A DNA stretch of 64,000 bases, taken from positions 1-64,000 of the forward strand of contig JASJDJ010000007.1 of assembly GCA_030065635.1 (NCBI GenBank), in the 5' to 3' direction. Origin of the DNA: Xenococcaceae cyanobacterium MO_188.B32 (GTDB taxonomy: Bacteria; Cyanobacteriota; Cyanobacteriia; Cyanobacteriales; Xenococcaceae). The notes below the pieces were generated by a model. It was not told the DNA's origin and made no database searches. It saw only the letters and a program-made list of their open reading frames with translations. The translations under genes and the position numbers were made by a program. Shown piece by piece: positions 37,306 through 45,955 of the stretch; positions within the stretch are counted from its first letter, which is position 1, and every line of letters starts with the position of its first letter.

Positions 37306-37914
37306 ATGTTGATTCTAGATTCAGAGCAAGTTCAATATTGTCAAGTTGTTGCCACTATAGAAGGACAATCAAAAATAGAATCAGGATTGATATATCAAAA
37401 TAATGTATTTGTCAAAGTAAAAACTTACTCTAGAGAAGATTTACAGACAGCAATTAGAGAGTGCCGTGAAGATTATTTAGACAATGACAAGATAGAAGTT
37501 CCCACCTTAATTATTAAAGCAGAAAAGGAAGTTACTTTGTGGATCGAAGACAATAGATTTAAACCAAAACAAGGTCAATTTCCTAACTCTACTACCAAGC
37601 CAAAGAAAAAATCCAACAAAGTTAATCTATACGATTTAATAGCTAAAATGCGGGGAAAAGACGGCTTAGATATCAAAACTCGTCGTTATCAGTTAAAGCT
37701 ATATAAACGCTGTTTTGTCGGTAGCGAAGCCGTAGATTGGCTTACGAAACATCTAAATATTTCTCGCCCAAAAGCAGTAGCAGTCGGACAAAAATTAGTC
37801 GATCAAAAAGTAATTCATCACGTTAATGATGAACATTCATTTAAAGACGAGCCTTTATTTTATCGCTTCTATGAAGATGAAGGAAAAAGTCTTTGGACAG
37901 ATAAACTTATATAA
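37306..37914 (+). CDS. DEP-domain protein
   Basis: A 202-residue protein. The C-terminal third (about residues 110-195) is a DEP domain: LIAKMRGKDGLDIKTRRYQLKL, the CFVGSEAVDWL core, and HHVNDEHSFKDEPLFYRFYED. DEP domains, best known from eukaryotic Dishevelled/Pleckstrin proteins, mediate membrane or protein contacts. The N-terminal 85 residues form a small alpha/beta module with no known match. It follows the DndD-like gene by 88 bases. Its role is unknown; a link to the ATPase or the replication gene is only positional. Confidence 0.8.
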   Translation: MLILDSEQVQYCQVVATIEGQSKIESGLIYQNNVFVKVKTYSREDLQTAIRECREDYLDNDKIEVPTLIIKAEKEVTLWIEDNRFKPKQGQFPNSTTKPKKKSNKVNLYDLIAKMRGKDGLDIKTRRYQLKLYKRCFVGSEAVDWLTKHLNISRPKAVAVGQKLVDQKVIHHVNDEHSFKDEPLFYRFYEDEGKSLWTDKLI

Positions 37915-38080
37915 ATCTTCTCGAATTTGAAGAATGCAGAAATTTTCTACTTTTTATTGCTTAACTATTTTTACTTAATAACTATCGATCCCAAATTCGT
38001 TTTTACTCTGCTACCTAAAAATTAGGTAAGCCAGGAGGGTTGAAAAAAAAATTGAGAAAAAGATACCTTTATAATCGAAT

Positions 38081-38251
38081 TCAGTATAATAACTGCTGAA
38101 TTGATCGGTTTTGTGCTGTTTTAGGTTGGCTCGCTCGTTGTCTTTGACCAAGAGTATAAACTAATAAAGATAAACCCATTAACTCTATTAAGCCAGCTAT
38201 GATTCCTAAGTGATTAATTGTTTTGACTTCAATCTTGTCTACTTGCTTCAT
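38081..38251 (-). pseudogene. IS1634-like transposase relic (ends fused)
   Basis: A 56-codon frame. Its first half (KIEVKTINHLGIIAGLIE) resembles the N-terminus of DUF4277-type IS1634-like transposases. Its second half (LSLLVYTLGQRQR) resembles the C-terminus of the same proteins. The catalytic core between them is missing, so the relic arose by a large in-frame internal deletion. Confidence 0.6.
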
Positions 38252-38506
38252 TAAATAACGTTTTTAAATTATTTTGATTCAAATCATTTTCTCTTAATCT
38301 TGTCTCCTGGGAAACTATTTATCTGACCTGACTCAAAATAACTGACTAAAGTCCTACCGACTCGAGTAGACGTGAGTCAGTCTCAATACTTGAAAATCTC
38401 GCTTTTAGCGCTCCTTTCTAAGAAAATTTATCCTGTTGGCGATAGGAGCGTAAGCGAGGCAGCGAAGCTGATCGCGCCTTCTGGGGCACCAATAAATCTG
38501 TACAAA

Positions 38507-38576
38507 TATAGACAGCCTTGTATTTAAGTTATCGGTAGTCCGCGTTAAGTTATCGGTTTGCTTTTGGCTGTCTATA
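38507..38576. mobile_element. 70-bp MITE-like hairpin element
   Basis: Perfect 11-base terminal inverted repeats TATAGACAGCC/GGCTGTCTATA enclose two direct copies of TTAAGTTATCGGT spaced by 21 bases. It is non-coding. Its right end lies within the truncated frame at 38572-38658. Confidence 0.6.
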
Positions 38577-38658
38577 GATGTTTTCCCGTTTGTTGAAAAA
38601 TTAAACTCTCGACTGTTTGTTGCGCTTTTTCCCAGGTAAATTCTGGAGCTAGATTCAT
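38572..38658 (-). pseudogene. Truncated N-terminus of a conflict/STAND-type protein
   Basis: 28 codons (MNLAPEFTWEKAQQ...ESLIFQQTGKHL) then a stop created at the edge of the 70-bp element. The TGKHL ending resembles the short N-terminal module found before NB-ARC, WD40 or caspase-like regions in cyanobacterial STAND proteins. The rest of the gene is absent. Confidence 0.45.
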
Positions 38659-38892
38659 TTTATAGTAGTCCTTACAAACTGATGCAGGTCAGACTGTGGT
38701 CGCTCGATCGTCTATCTATAATGTAAAGTAACGCGAGTTCGATGAAAACCTAAATCTTGCAGATGTAAGGGGGTTCTCATGAAACTTTACACGATTAGAC
38801 AACTTCGGGCGATCGAGCTACTTATCAATAAATAGACTCCTTGTGACTGTCGTGGTTCACTTCTTCATCAAGTGGAATCAAATATATCTATT

Positions 38893-38994
38893 AGGACTTA
38901 CACACCCAGTTTTCGGTTAAGACTGAGAAAAGAGTTAAAAGATTTGTTTTTCCCTTTGCTAAAACCTTAATTCTTTTTTCACTGCGTAAGTCCT
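38893..38994. mobile_element. 102-bp MITE (AGGACTTAC ends)
   Basis: Left end AGGACTTACACACC and right end (complement) AGGACTTACGCAGT form imperfect inverted repeats, with an AGTTTTC/GTGAAAA continuation, around a non-coding AT-rich core. AGGACTTACGCA is a familiar cyanobacterial IS end type. No clear target duplication. Confidence 0.6.
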
Positions 38995-39482
38995 GTATAT
39001 GTATATACCTATACTATTAATATTATTTACTACAAATATATATCAAAAATTTTACTCCACTTAAACAAATATCTTAAACAAATATTATGCAGAGCTATAG
39101 TTTCTGAGATGGAAACATTTCTCAATCGATCTGATATTATATAACAGAATTTTTAGTTAAATTATCCGTATTTCTACTCAATGCGCTCCCCCTTAAAGCT
39201 AAAACATTAGTAGATTTGCGGTTGTATATCATTAGGCACAATTACATAATCATTTTTAGTTAGTATTATTAATTAGCTCTAACTAATTCTTTTTTTTTTG
39301 TTTTTAATAAATTAAACTCGATCCCTGACTAGTTTACATATTTTCACAAAATTAGTCTACTTTTAAAAAAAATTATTCCTAAGATAGATACTATTAATAC
39401 TTATCCTGTTCCAACATAATAGTATCTATCAAACCAATTTGATTTATTTAATACATCCTTTACTCTTTAGTTAAAACAAATA

Positions 39483-39755
39483 ATGTTTATTTCCTCTTTT
39501 AAAAAAGAAAAAAAGTTGGTTCTTTGTTATTACGAAAATAAAACAAGCAAAATACAAATAGGTCGAATTTCTAATATTCCCGCCTGGTTTTTTGAGCGAG
39601 TAATTTTCCCAGGACAAAGATTGATTTTTGAAGCTCCACTAGAAGCGGAATTAGAAATTCATACAGGGGAAATAATTAGTGTGATTTTATCGGAAAAAAT
39701 TAGTTGCGATCGCTTACAAATTAATCCGATTTCTCATTCTAGTTTCTGGCAATAA
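39483..39755 (+). CDS. DUF1830 protein
   Basis: A 90-residue protein of the cyanobacterial DUF1830 family, recognised by LCYYENKTSKIQIGRISNI, WFFERVIFPGQRLIFEAP and LEIHTGEIISVILSEKISCDRL. Function unknown. Compact beta-rich fold likely. It lies upstream of a small CxxC-rich gene on the same strand with a 60-base gap, so the two may be co-transcribed. Confidence 0.85.
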   Translation: MFISSFKKEKKLVLCYYENKTSKIQIGRISNIPAWFFERVIFPGQRLIFEAPLEAELEIHTGEIISVILSEKISCDRLQINPISHSSFWQ

Positions 39756-39815
39756 ACAGTTTTGATTCATAAATATAACAGCAAATTAATCGACATTTAA
39801 AAAAAGGTACAAACT

Positions 39816-39980
39816 ATGAGTACTTGTCCTTGTTGTTCTGATAAGTTATTAGCTCACATTTGTCGGGGAAAAAGAATTTGGTTTTGTTCTCATTGTCGTC
39901 AAGAAATGCCCAACTTTGATTTTTACCGAATGATAAAGAGCGAGCGACCTGTAAGAAACTGTATTGAAATAGCTAAATAA
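39816..39980 (+). CDS. Small zinc-ribbon-like protein
   Basis: A 54-residue protein with two CxxC knuckles (CPCC and CSHC, residues 4-7 and 24-27), basic residues between them, and a C-terminal NFDFYR-x-IKSERP segment. Four cysteines in this spacing can bind one zinc. The repeated appearance of this layout in cyanobacteria suggests a real gene, and the start is 60 bases after the DUF1830 stop. I do not recognise a named family. Confidence 0.6.
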   Translation: MSTCPCCSDKLLAHICRGKRIWFCSHCRQEMPNFDFYRMIKSERPVRNCIEIAK

Positions 39981-39986
39981 TTCAAT

Positions 39987-40208
39987 TCAACTAACTCGCA
40001 GCAATGGAGAACTAGAAGAGTCGGTTTCTAATGGTGGACGAAGACACAAATAAACTAAAGTACCAAATAAGGGAATAAAAGTTAGTGACCAAAAAAGCCA
40101 GGAATTAGTAACATTTCTTCTAGATAGATCGTCTTTAATTAGAACTGGCAATAACAAACATCTAATAAAAGTAATCCAAATAACAATAAAACTGATTTTG
40201 CCGAACAT
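39987..40208 (-). CDS. Small membrane protein
   Basis: A 73-residue protein with two hydrophobic helices (residues 5-22 and 38-57) and a charged loop KDDLSRRNVTNS. The second segment, WLFWSLTFIPLFGTLVYLCLRPPLE, resembles the PLDc_N-type two-helix module. Function unknown. It converges on the zinc-ribbon gene. Confidence 0.55.
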   Translation of the reverse strand: MFGKISFIVIWITFIRCLLLPVLIKDDLSRRNVTNSWLFWSLTFIPLFGTLVYLCLRPPLETDSSSSPLLRVS

Positions 40209-40231
40209 TTGTAACCCTTATAGTCAAACGT

Positions 40232-40282
40232 AAAGTAACTAAAAGCTAAGAGCTAAGAGCTAAAAGCTAAGAGCTAAGAGCT
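40232..40282. repeat. Short tandem repeat (AGAGCTAA/AAAGCTAA units)
   Basis: About six copies of an octamer-like AAGAGCTA unit in the spacer upstream of the small membrane gene and downstream of the ProA-like gene. Similar short tandem repeats (GCTGATA near 35040, TTAGTAG near 63118, AGTAGCA near 62787) occur in other spacers. Confidence 0.7.
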
Positions 40283-40289
40283 TTTAATC

Positions 40290-41549
40290 TCAACACCCCT
40301 CTCCTTGAACGATTTGCTTGAGAGCAGTGAAGGTTTCTAAACCAATTAAGCCTTGACGAAATCCTTTTTGATTGGACATACCCAAGAAAACAGCCTCTCC
40401 TCCATTAGGATGACGGGAAAAACGAGGAGAAGCATTAATATAAATTAAAGCACTATTTACCTTTCTCGAGAAAAGACGACTTTCTTCATAGGATTCTGTT
40501 ACTAAACAATCTGCATGACCGCTACTATAAATATTGATCCAGGCGATCGCCTCTGCTAAACTGTCAATATACTTAAAAGCAACGGTTTTATCTAAATAAG
40601 GTTGTCCCCATTCTCCAGAACGAGTTAATTGGAGATATTCGGGAAATTCTTTGGCTAAGTTAATGTCTCCTGTTAATTTGAAACCCTCTTCTTTAAGACT
40701 ATTAAATAGAGGTAGTAGACTAGAAGGTTTTTTGTTGCCATGAATGAGAACTTTTTCGATGGCATTTACGGGATCTGGTTCACTATTATGGCTATCGATG
40801 ATTAAGTGACGGACTAATTCTAAATTGCCACTAGCAGACCAATATAGATAACAATTACCAATTGCTGTTTTTAAAACAGGGGCTGTTGCTTGTTCGGTAA
40901 CTTGTTGAACTAAACTGGGACGACCATAAGGAATAATTAAATCCAAATAGTTATCTTGTACTAGTAAATCGGCGATCGAAGTATTTAAATCTGGAGAAAT
41001 AACTTCCAAACAACTTGGGGGTAATTCCGTCTCGAAAAGAGCATTTTGCATAATTTTAGCAATCGCCATATTAGAATTGCTACCAGTACTGCAACCCCTG
41101 AGAATTATACTATTACCAGTTTTGATACACATTCCTGCTGCTATAGCTGCTATTTCAGGAAAAGCTTCATAGATAAGAGCAATAGTTCCTAAAGGCATTA
41201 GTTGACAATAAGTCGGGCAGGATTCTAGCTGATAGGGCGCATTAATTAATCGTTTAGTTGGGTCTGCTGACTTACCCAAATACTCGAGAATATTAACAGT
41301 AGTTTCTAGTCTTTCAGGGGTTAGTTTTAACCAATCGATCGTTAATTCTGACACTGCCATTTCTCGACTCATTTCTAGATCGAGAGTATTGGCTTCGAGA
41401 ATATAATCGAAATTATTTTCTAGGGCCTTGGCTATGGCTTTTACTCCCTGTTGACGGATACTACCAGACACAACAGCCAATTTTTGCGAAGCGTGATGAG
41501 CGCGTTTGACTATTTCGAGGGTTAAGTTAGATGAACTATCTATTTCCAT
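40290..41549 (-). CDS. ProA-like protein lacking the catalytic cysteine
   Basis: A 419-residue relative of glutamate-5-semialdehyde dehydrogenase (gamma-glutamyl phosphate reductase). Overall length and blocks match ProA (IALIYEAFPEIAAIAAGMC, KTGNSIILRG, SRHPNGGEAVF), but the active-site cysteine that forms the thiohemiacetal is Val261 (PDPVNAIEKVLIH, where ProA has CNAxETLLVH). The IPRGG loop is also altered (IIPYGRPSLV). It is therefore unlikely to catalyse the normal proline-pathway step and may be a second, repurposed paralogue. It lies four bases after a small membrane-protein gene, in an apparent operon. Confidence 0.8.
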   Translation of the reverse strand: MEIDSSSNLTLEIVKRAHHASQKLAVVSGSIRQQGVKAIAKALENNFDYILEANTLDLEMSREMAVSELTIDWLKLTPERLETTVNILEYLGKSADPTKRLINAPYQLESCPTYCQLMPLGTIALIYEAFPEIAAIAAGMCIKTGNSIILRGCSTGSNSNMAIAKIMQNALFETELPPSCLEVISPDLNTSIADLLVQDNYLDLIIPYGRPSLVQQVTEQATAPVLKTAIGNCYLYWSASGNLELVRHLIIDSHNSEPDPVNAIEKVLIHGNKKPSSLLPLFNSLKEEGFKLTGDINLAKEFPEYLQLTRSGEWGQPYLDKTVAFKYIDSLAEAIAWINIYSSGHADCLVTESYEESRLFSRKVNSALIYINASPRFSRHPNGGEAVFLGMSNQKGFRQGLIGLETFTALKQIVQGEGC

Positions 41550-41553
41550 GATG

Positions 41554-41967
41554 TTAATGCCGAGAAGCTAACCAGAGCATAAGTGTCAGCAAAATAGTCA
41601 TCAATGATAAGACTATTGCCCAAACAATAATACTGTGAGCAGAGGATAATCGTAGCATCAAAGGCAGCAAAATAATCGCAATAATGGGCAAAACCATCAT
41701 TACTAACAACAAACCTGATAAGTAATTTTGCGCCCAACCAGGATATACGTTGGCCCAACGATAACCAGTCCATCGCCAAGACTTTTTCTGGTAAATAGAG
41801 GATAATTGCTCGATTATCTTACCGTTTTCTTTGACGACAAATATTTGTTGACAGCGATCGCATCCTAATGCTTCTGTCAATAGAATTGGCTTGAGACGAC
41901 CTCGCCTCCGGCAAGGACAAGGATAATCATTGCTTAAGTCAATTTTGTGTATCTTATAGGGTCGCAC
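41554..41967 (-). CDS. Conserved membrane protein with N-terminal zinc-ribbon-like motif
   Basis: A 137-residue protein. The N-terminus carries CPCRRRG and a later CDRC pair that could form a zinc ribbon. A WRWTGYRW linker follows, then two long hydrophobic helices (about residues 82-105 and 111-133). It precedes the ProA-like gene with four bases between them, implying co-transcription. The layout is familiar from cyanobacteria, but I do not know a function. Confidence 0.6.
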   Translation of the reverse strand: MRPYKIHKIDLSNDYPCPCRRRGRLKPILLTEALGCDRCQQIFVVKENGKIIEQLSSIYQKKSWRWTGYRWANVYPGWAQNYLSGLLLVMMVLPIIAIILLPLMLRLSSAHSIIVWAIVLSLMTILLTLMLWLASRH

Positions 41968-42123
41968 TAGTTAGATATATACAAGAGTATTTTAATTTTA
42001 AAATTTATCTTTTCTGTAAATATAGCAATATTTCTTTTCTTTCTTTCTTAAGCTATTCTCAAGCTTATCTTAATATAAGGTTCACTAGCCAATTATTTTT
42101 TCCTCTCTTAACTTACCGTAAAT

Positions 42124-43449
42124 ATGAAAAAAGCTTTCGTTCTTGATACAAATGTATTATTACATGACCCTAGTGCCATGTTACAGTTTAAGGACAACGA
42201 TGTAATACTTCCTATCACTATCATCGAAGAATTAGACCGCTTTAAAAAGCAAGCGGAGATGACAGGGAGAAATGCTCGTCAAGTATCGAGAACTTTAGAT
42301 CGATTACGCGCTAAAGGACATCTAACCGAAGGTATTCCCCTAGATGAAGGTGGTACTTTATTGGTGGCTTTGTGCGATCGCGAAACCCTCAAAACCCTCC
42401 CTCCAGAATTAGAAGGCGATCGCGCAGACAATGCTATTTTAGCCGTGGCTCTACAATCACAACATAACTGCGACTGTCCAGTAGTACTAGTCAGTAAAGA
42501 TACCAATTTAAGAATTAAAGCTGATTCTCTGGGGTTAAATACTCAAGACTACGAAATTGATAAGGTTGATGTCCAAGACCTTTATACAGGCATTACGGAG
42601 ATTAAAGTAAGCCGAGAGACCATCGAACAATTTTTTCAAGAACACAAAGTTATTTTAGAAGGTAGATTTTATCCCAATCAGGCTCTTACGCTGGTAGACG
42701 AGACGAATCCTTCCCACACAGCTTTGGCAATGGTAGAAGGAAATAACAATCGAGTTGTTTCTTTAGTTAAATTCCCTCCTGGTGGAGTATCGCGCATTCA
42801 TCCTCGTAATCGAGAGCAGAGATTTGCTTTAAATTTGTTGTTGCGAGATTCAATTCCTTTAGTTACCTTAGTAGGAAAAGCAGGAACGGGAAAAACTTTA
42901 CTGGCGATCGCTGCAGGATTACAAAAAGTAGCTGACGAAAAAGCCTATAGCAGACTATTAATATCTCGACCCATAGTACCCATGGGCAAAGATTTAGGTT
43001 ATTTACCGGGAGATGTAACTGAAAAATTGACCCCTTGGATGCAACCTCTGTATGATAATTTCGATCTTATTTTGGGTACTCAAGATGCCTCTGGTAAGCC
43101 TCGTCACTGGAGACATGGATATGAAGAACTACTAGAGCAAGGACTACTACAAATCGAGCCCCTTACCTATATTCGCGGACGTACTATTCCCCAACAATTT
43201 CTAATTGTAGACGAAGCACAAAATCTTACTCCTCACGAAGTCAAAACCATTGTTACTCGGGCAGGAGAAAGCACAAAAGTAGTTCTGACAGGAGATCCAG
43301 AACAAATTGATAATCCTTATGTAGATGCAGCTAGTAATGGTTTAACTTATATAGTAGAAAGGTTCAAAGGAGAACCCCTAGCGGGTCATATCACCTTATC
43401 CAAAGGCGAACGCTCCAGTCTAGCAGAAAGAGCAGCAGCCTTACTTTAA
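42124..43449 (+). CDS. PIN-PhoH family ATPase/ribonuclease (YlaK type)
   Basis: A 441-residue fusion. The N-terminal PIN domain has the acidic residues of a metal-dependent RNase (FVLDTNVLLHDP, TIIEELDRFKK, DNAILAVAL). The C-terminal PhoH-type ATPase has Walker A VGKAGTGKTLLAIAAGLQ and Walker B FLIVDEAQNLTP, with SRPIVPMGKDLGYLPGD between them. PhoH2-type relatives are reported to unwind and cleave RNA. Full length, monocistronic. Biological role in cyanobacteria is not established. Confidence 0.9.
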   Translation: MKKAFVLDTNVLLHDPSAMLQFKDNDVILPITIIEELDRFKKQAEMTGRNARQVSRTLDRLRAKGHLTEGIPLDEGGTLLVALCDRETLKTLPPELEGDRADNAILAVALQSQHNCDCPVVLVSKDTNLRIKADSLGLNTQDYEIDKVDVQDLYTGITEIKVSRETIEQFFQEHKVILEGRFYPNQALTLVDETNPSHTALAMVEGNNNRVVSLVKFPPGGVSRIHPRNREQRFALNLLLRDSIPLVTLVGKAGTGKTLLAIAAGLQKVADEKAYSRLLISRPIVPMGKDLGYLPGDVTEKLTPWMQPLYDNFDLILGTQDASGKPRHWRHGYEELLEQGLLQIEPLTYIRGRTIPQQFLIVDEAQNLTPHEVKTIVTRAGESTKVVLTGDPEQIDNPYVDAASNGLTYIVERFKGEPLAGHITLSKGERSSLAERAAALL

Positions 43450-43745
43450 CAGTGACTAGTAACTAGTGAGCAGTTATCAGTTGATTAATCAAAATCATAA
43501 CTACTAACTACTAACTACTAACTCCGAACTCAAAAAGTTGTCATCTAAATTTAATCTGGCTGTCACAGAAACTTCATAATATTTACTTAAGCTAGTAAAT
43601 GTCAGCTCTAAGAAATCACTCAAAGCTCCTTCAGATTTAACACGGGCTGACTTTTCCTCTAATTTATTCCTCTATATTCTAGACCTTTAGTAAAATTTTA
43701 AAATACTTAAGTAATCAAAAATATTAAAGACTATATTCTTGTTTT

Positions 43746-44969
43746 ATGGACAAAATGTCTAAATCACAATTTAATCAAAAACAAACAACCTCTTGGGCGC
43801 GGAAAGCTAGTGCTTCTCTTGCTCTAATGGTGCTAGGAGGAGGAATAGCACTAAGTGGAGAATATTTCTTTAGTAGCCCTCAACTATTTGCTACTACTCC
43901 AGAGTCCTTAGAAGAATTAAGCCAAAAACAGACAGGGGAATTAGTTGCAGCAATTCCCGCGCCGACGAATTTTGTCACCGATGTAGTTCAAAAAGTAGGT
44001 CCGGCAGTAGTGAGAATTAATGCTTCTCGTACCGTACAAACTAAACTACCACCTGTTTTCAACGACCCCTATTTTCGTCAATTTTTTGGGAATCGATTGC
44101 CCCAAATGCCAAATACCAAGGTAGAAAGAGGTACTGGTTCTGGGTTTATTATTAGTGCTGATGGCATAATTTTAACCAATTCTCATGTTATCGACGGTGC
44201 GGACAAAGTAACAGTTACTTTAACCGATGGTCGCACTTTACCAGGAGAAGTAATGGGAACTGACCCAATTACCGATATGGCAGTAGTTAAAATTGCAGCA
44301 CAAAACTTACCTACAGTGGTTTTAGGCGACTCCGAACAACTCCAAATTGGCGAATGGGCGATCGCGATCGGCAATCCTCTGGGGTTAGATAATACGGTTA
44401 CTACGGGTATTATTAGCGCGACTGGACGTAATAGTTCTCAAATTGGTGTAGGGGATAAACGAGTAGACTTTATTCAAACCGATGCTGCTATTAATCCTGG
44501 TAACTCTGGCGGTCCTTTACTCAATGCTAAGGGAGAAGTTATCGGTATCAATACTGCTATTATCAGAAATGCTCAAGGATTGGGCTTTGCTATTCCTGTT
44601 AATACCGCTAGAGATATTGCCGAACAACTAATTGCTAAAGGTAGGGTCGATCATGCTTATCTAGGCATCCAGATGACGGCTTTAACCCCAGAAATCAAAC
44701 AACAACTAAAAGCAGAAAGAAATTTAAACTTCGATGGACAAGAAGGAGTCTTGATTATAGGTATCGTCCCCAATTCTCCGGCTGCTAGATCGGGTTTGCG
44801 GGCTGGAGATGTTATTACAGCGATCGATCGACAAAAGATTTCTACCGCTAGTGAAGTTCAAAAAGCAGTAGAAAGAACTCCAGTGGGCCAACAGCTTTCT
44901 TTAGAGTTGCTTCGTCAGGGTAATCCTCTTGCTCTTAGGGTGGAAGTAGGCTTATTACCTAATAATTAA
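43746..44969 (+). CDS. HtrA/Deg-family serine protease with PDZ domain
   Basis: A 407-residue periplasmic or envelope protease/chaperone that degrades damaged proteins. An N-terminal hydrophobic segment (about residues 24-42) serves as signal or anchor. The trypsin-like domain has the triad His in NSHVIDGA, Asp in DPITDMAVVKI and Ser in NPGNSGGPLLN. One PDZ domain follows (about 295-400; GVLIIGIVPNSPAARSGLRAGD). Cyanobacteria carry three such enzymes (HtrA, HhoA, HhoB), and I cannot assign which one this is. The alternative start MSKSQ lies three codons downstream. Confidence 0.92.
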   Translation: MDKMSKSQFNQKQTTSWARKASASLALMVLGGGIALSGEYFFSSPQLFATTPESLEELSQKQTGELVAAIPAPTNFVTDVVQKVGPAVVRINASRTVQTKLPPVFNDPYFRQFFGNRLPQMPNTKVERGTGSGFIISADGIILTNSHVIDGADKVTVTLTDGRTLPGEVMGTDPITDMAVVKIAAQNLPTVVLGDSEQLQIGEWAIAIGNPLGLDNTVTTGIISATGRNSSQIGVGDKRVDFIQTDAAINPGNSGGPLLNAKGEVIGINTAIIRNAQGLGFAIPVNTARDIAEQLIAKGRVDHAYLGIQMTALTPEIKQQLKAERNLNFDGQEGVLIIGIVPNSPAARSGLRAGDVITAIDRQKISTASEVQKAVERTPVGQQLSLELLRQGNPLALRVEVGLLPNN

Positions 44970-45040
44970 ACTACCCATGTTGGACTATCATAACGTGAAT
45001 TAATTGATTGGCGAGCTTGCTAATTGCTAATTGCTAATCG

Positions 45041-45163
45041 CTACTTTGCTTTGAGATGTCCTAACTTTCTTGCTATATATTCCCTAACTGCTGCTGCTGA
45101 ATCTAACTGTAAAACAGCACTGGCGATCGCTCGTACCTCCGCCCTGCTCAAACTGGCAATCAT
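45041..45163 (-). CDS. Possible 40-residue small protein
   Basis: A short frame MIASLSRAEVRAIASAVLQ...AAAVREYIARKLGHLKAK. Helical, amphipathic, with a RAEVRAIA start and REYIARKLG end, features that recur in small conserved proteins rather than in random frames. No strong ribosome-binding site. It may be the surviving end of a longer gene. Confidence 0.35.
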   Translation of the reverse strand: MIASLSRAEVRAIASAVLQLDSAAAVREYIARKLGHLKAK

Positions 45164-45955
45164 GGTTTTAATCTACTGCTGCTGCGATCGCTCCTTCTAC
45201 TAGAGGAGCTTCACATAAAAAGAAGTCCCTCGCGTCCCAATACTGTTCGGATAAGCATAATTTCTTCTCCCCCTGCTTACCCGAACCCGCGATCGATTAT
45301 CGGACATACCATAAAACCTATCTCTGCGCTCTCTGCTCGGTGCGCGTTCTGATAGCGAGGAAGCGGAGGAAGCCCGCGTCGGACGTGGCTTACAAGCTTT
45401 TGAGGAGACCTCAAAAGACAGCCACTTCGAAAGACGCAAAGGAATGTCCTCCAAGACAGCCTCGCCAGGGTCGCACCGCCTCTGTAGTTAATTAAAAAAA
45501 TAGTCCCTCAATGAAAAAATAAGGGTTTTGGCTTATCCCAAACTCAGGTTAATGAAAGACTTCGTTTGTGATGGGAATGCGCATCAAGACGGGGATTAAA
45601 GAGAAAAATTAGTAAAGAAAAATAAACCCAGCCTTTGAGTCTTTAACCTTCAGAGGTTAAAAGGAAGTTGGCATAAAATACAATTAACAATCTGTTGAGA
45701 ATGCTATTGATGTGTTTTTTCAGTCAATCGATAGTATCATAATCTACAAACTAATTATTCGTAAACTGAGGGAAAACAGTTTCAAAAATACTTAAGACAG
45801 ATCGATCTCTATGTCTCCGTGTACTACTGTCAAGCATCTGAATAAAATTTATAGTAAAGCGATGTCATAGCAGATAATTAGTAGAAAAGCAGGGAGATAT
45901 TGAGTCTTATATTTAATTAAGTGAAGCTACCTGTATAAAAGCTTTACTCTAGATT
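45164..45955. other. Repeat-rich spacer before the ROCO gene
   Basis: No gene. It holds the hairpin CTTTTGAGG-AGA-CCTCAAAAG (45397-45417) followed by ACAGCC. A reverse-oriented copy of the 4319 repeat block lies near 45500-45560 (complement of AACCTGAGTTTGGGATAAGC). A hairpin TTTAACCT-TCAG-AGGTTAAA lies near 45641. The rest is AT-rich leader. Confidence 0.6.

Larger units (their letters stand above)
37915..39482. other. 1.57-kb gene-free region with element remnants
   Basis: No intact gene. It contains a fused transposase relic (38081-38251), a truncated domain start (38572-38658) and two MITE-like elements (38507-38576 and 38893-38994). It also has a fragment of a GC-rich dispersed repeat near 38440-38490. 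The last 480 bases before the DUF1830 gene are very AT-rich, and I see nothing else in them. Confidence 0.65.

Noticed and set aside
45200-45454. 84-residue Arg/Ser-rich frame on the minus strand
   Set aside because: It lies wholly in GC-rich repeat DNA with the AGA-loop hairpin; composition-driven, no family resemblance.
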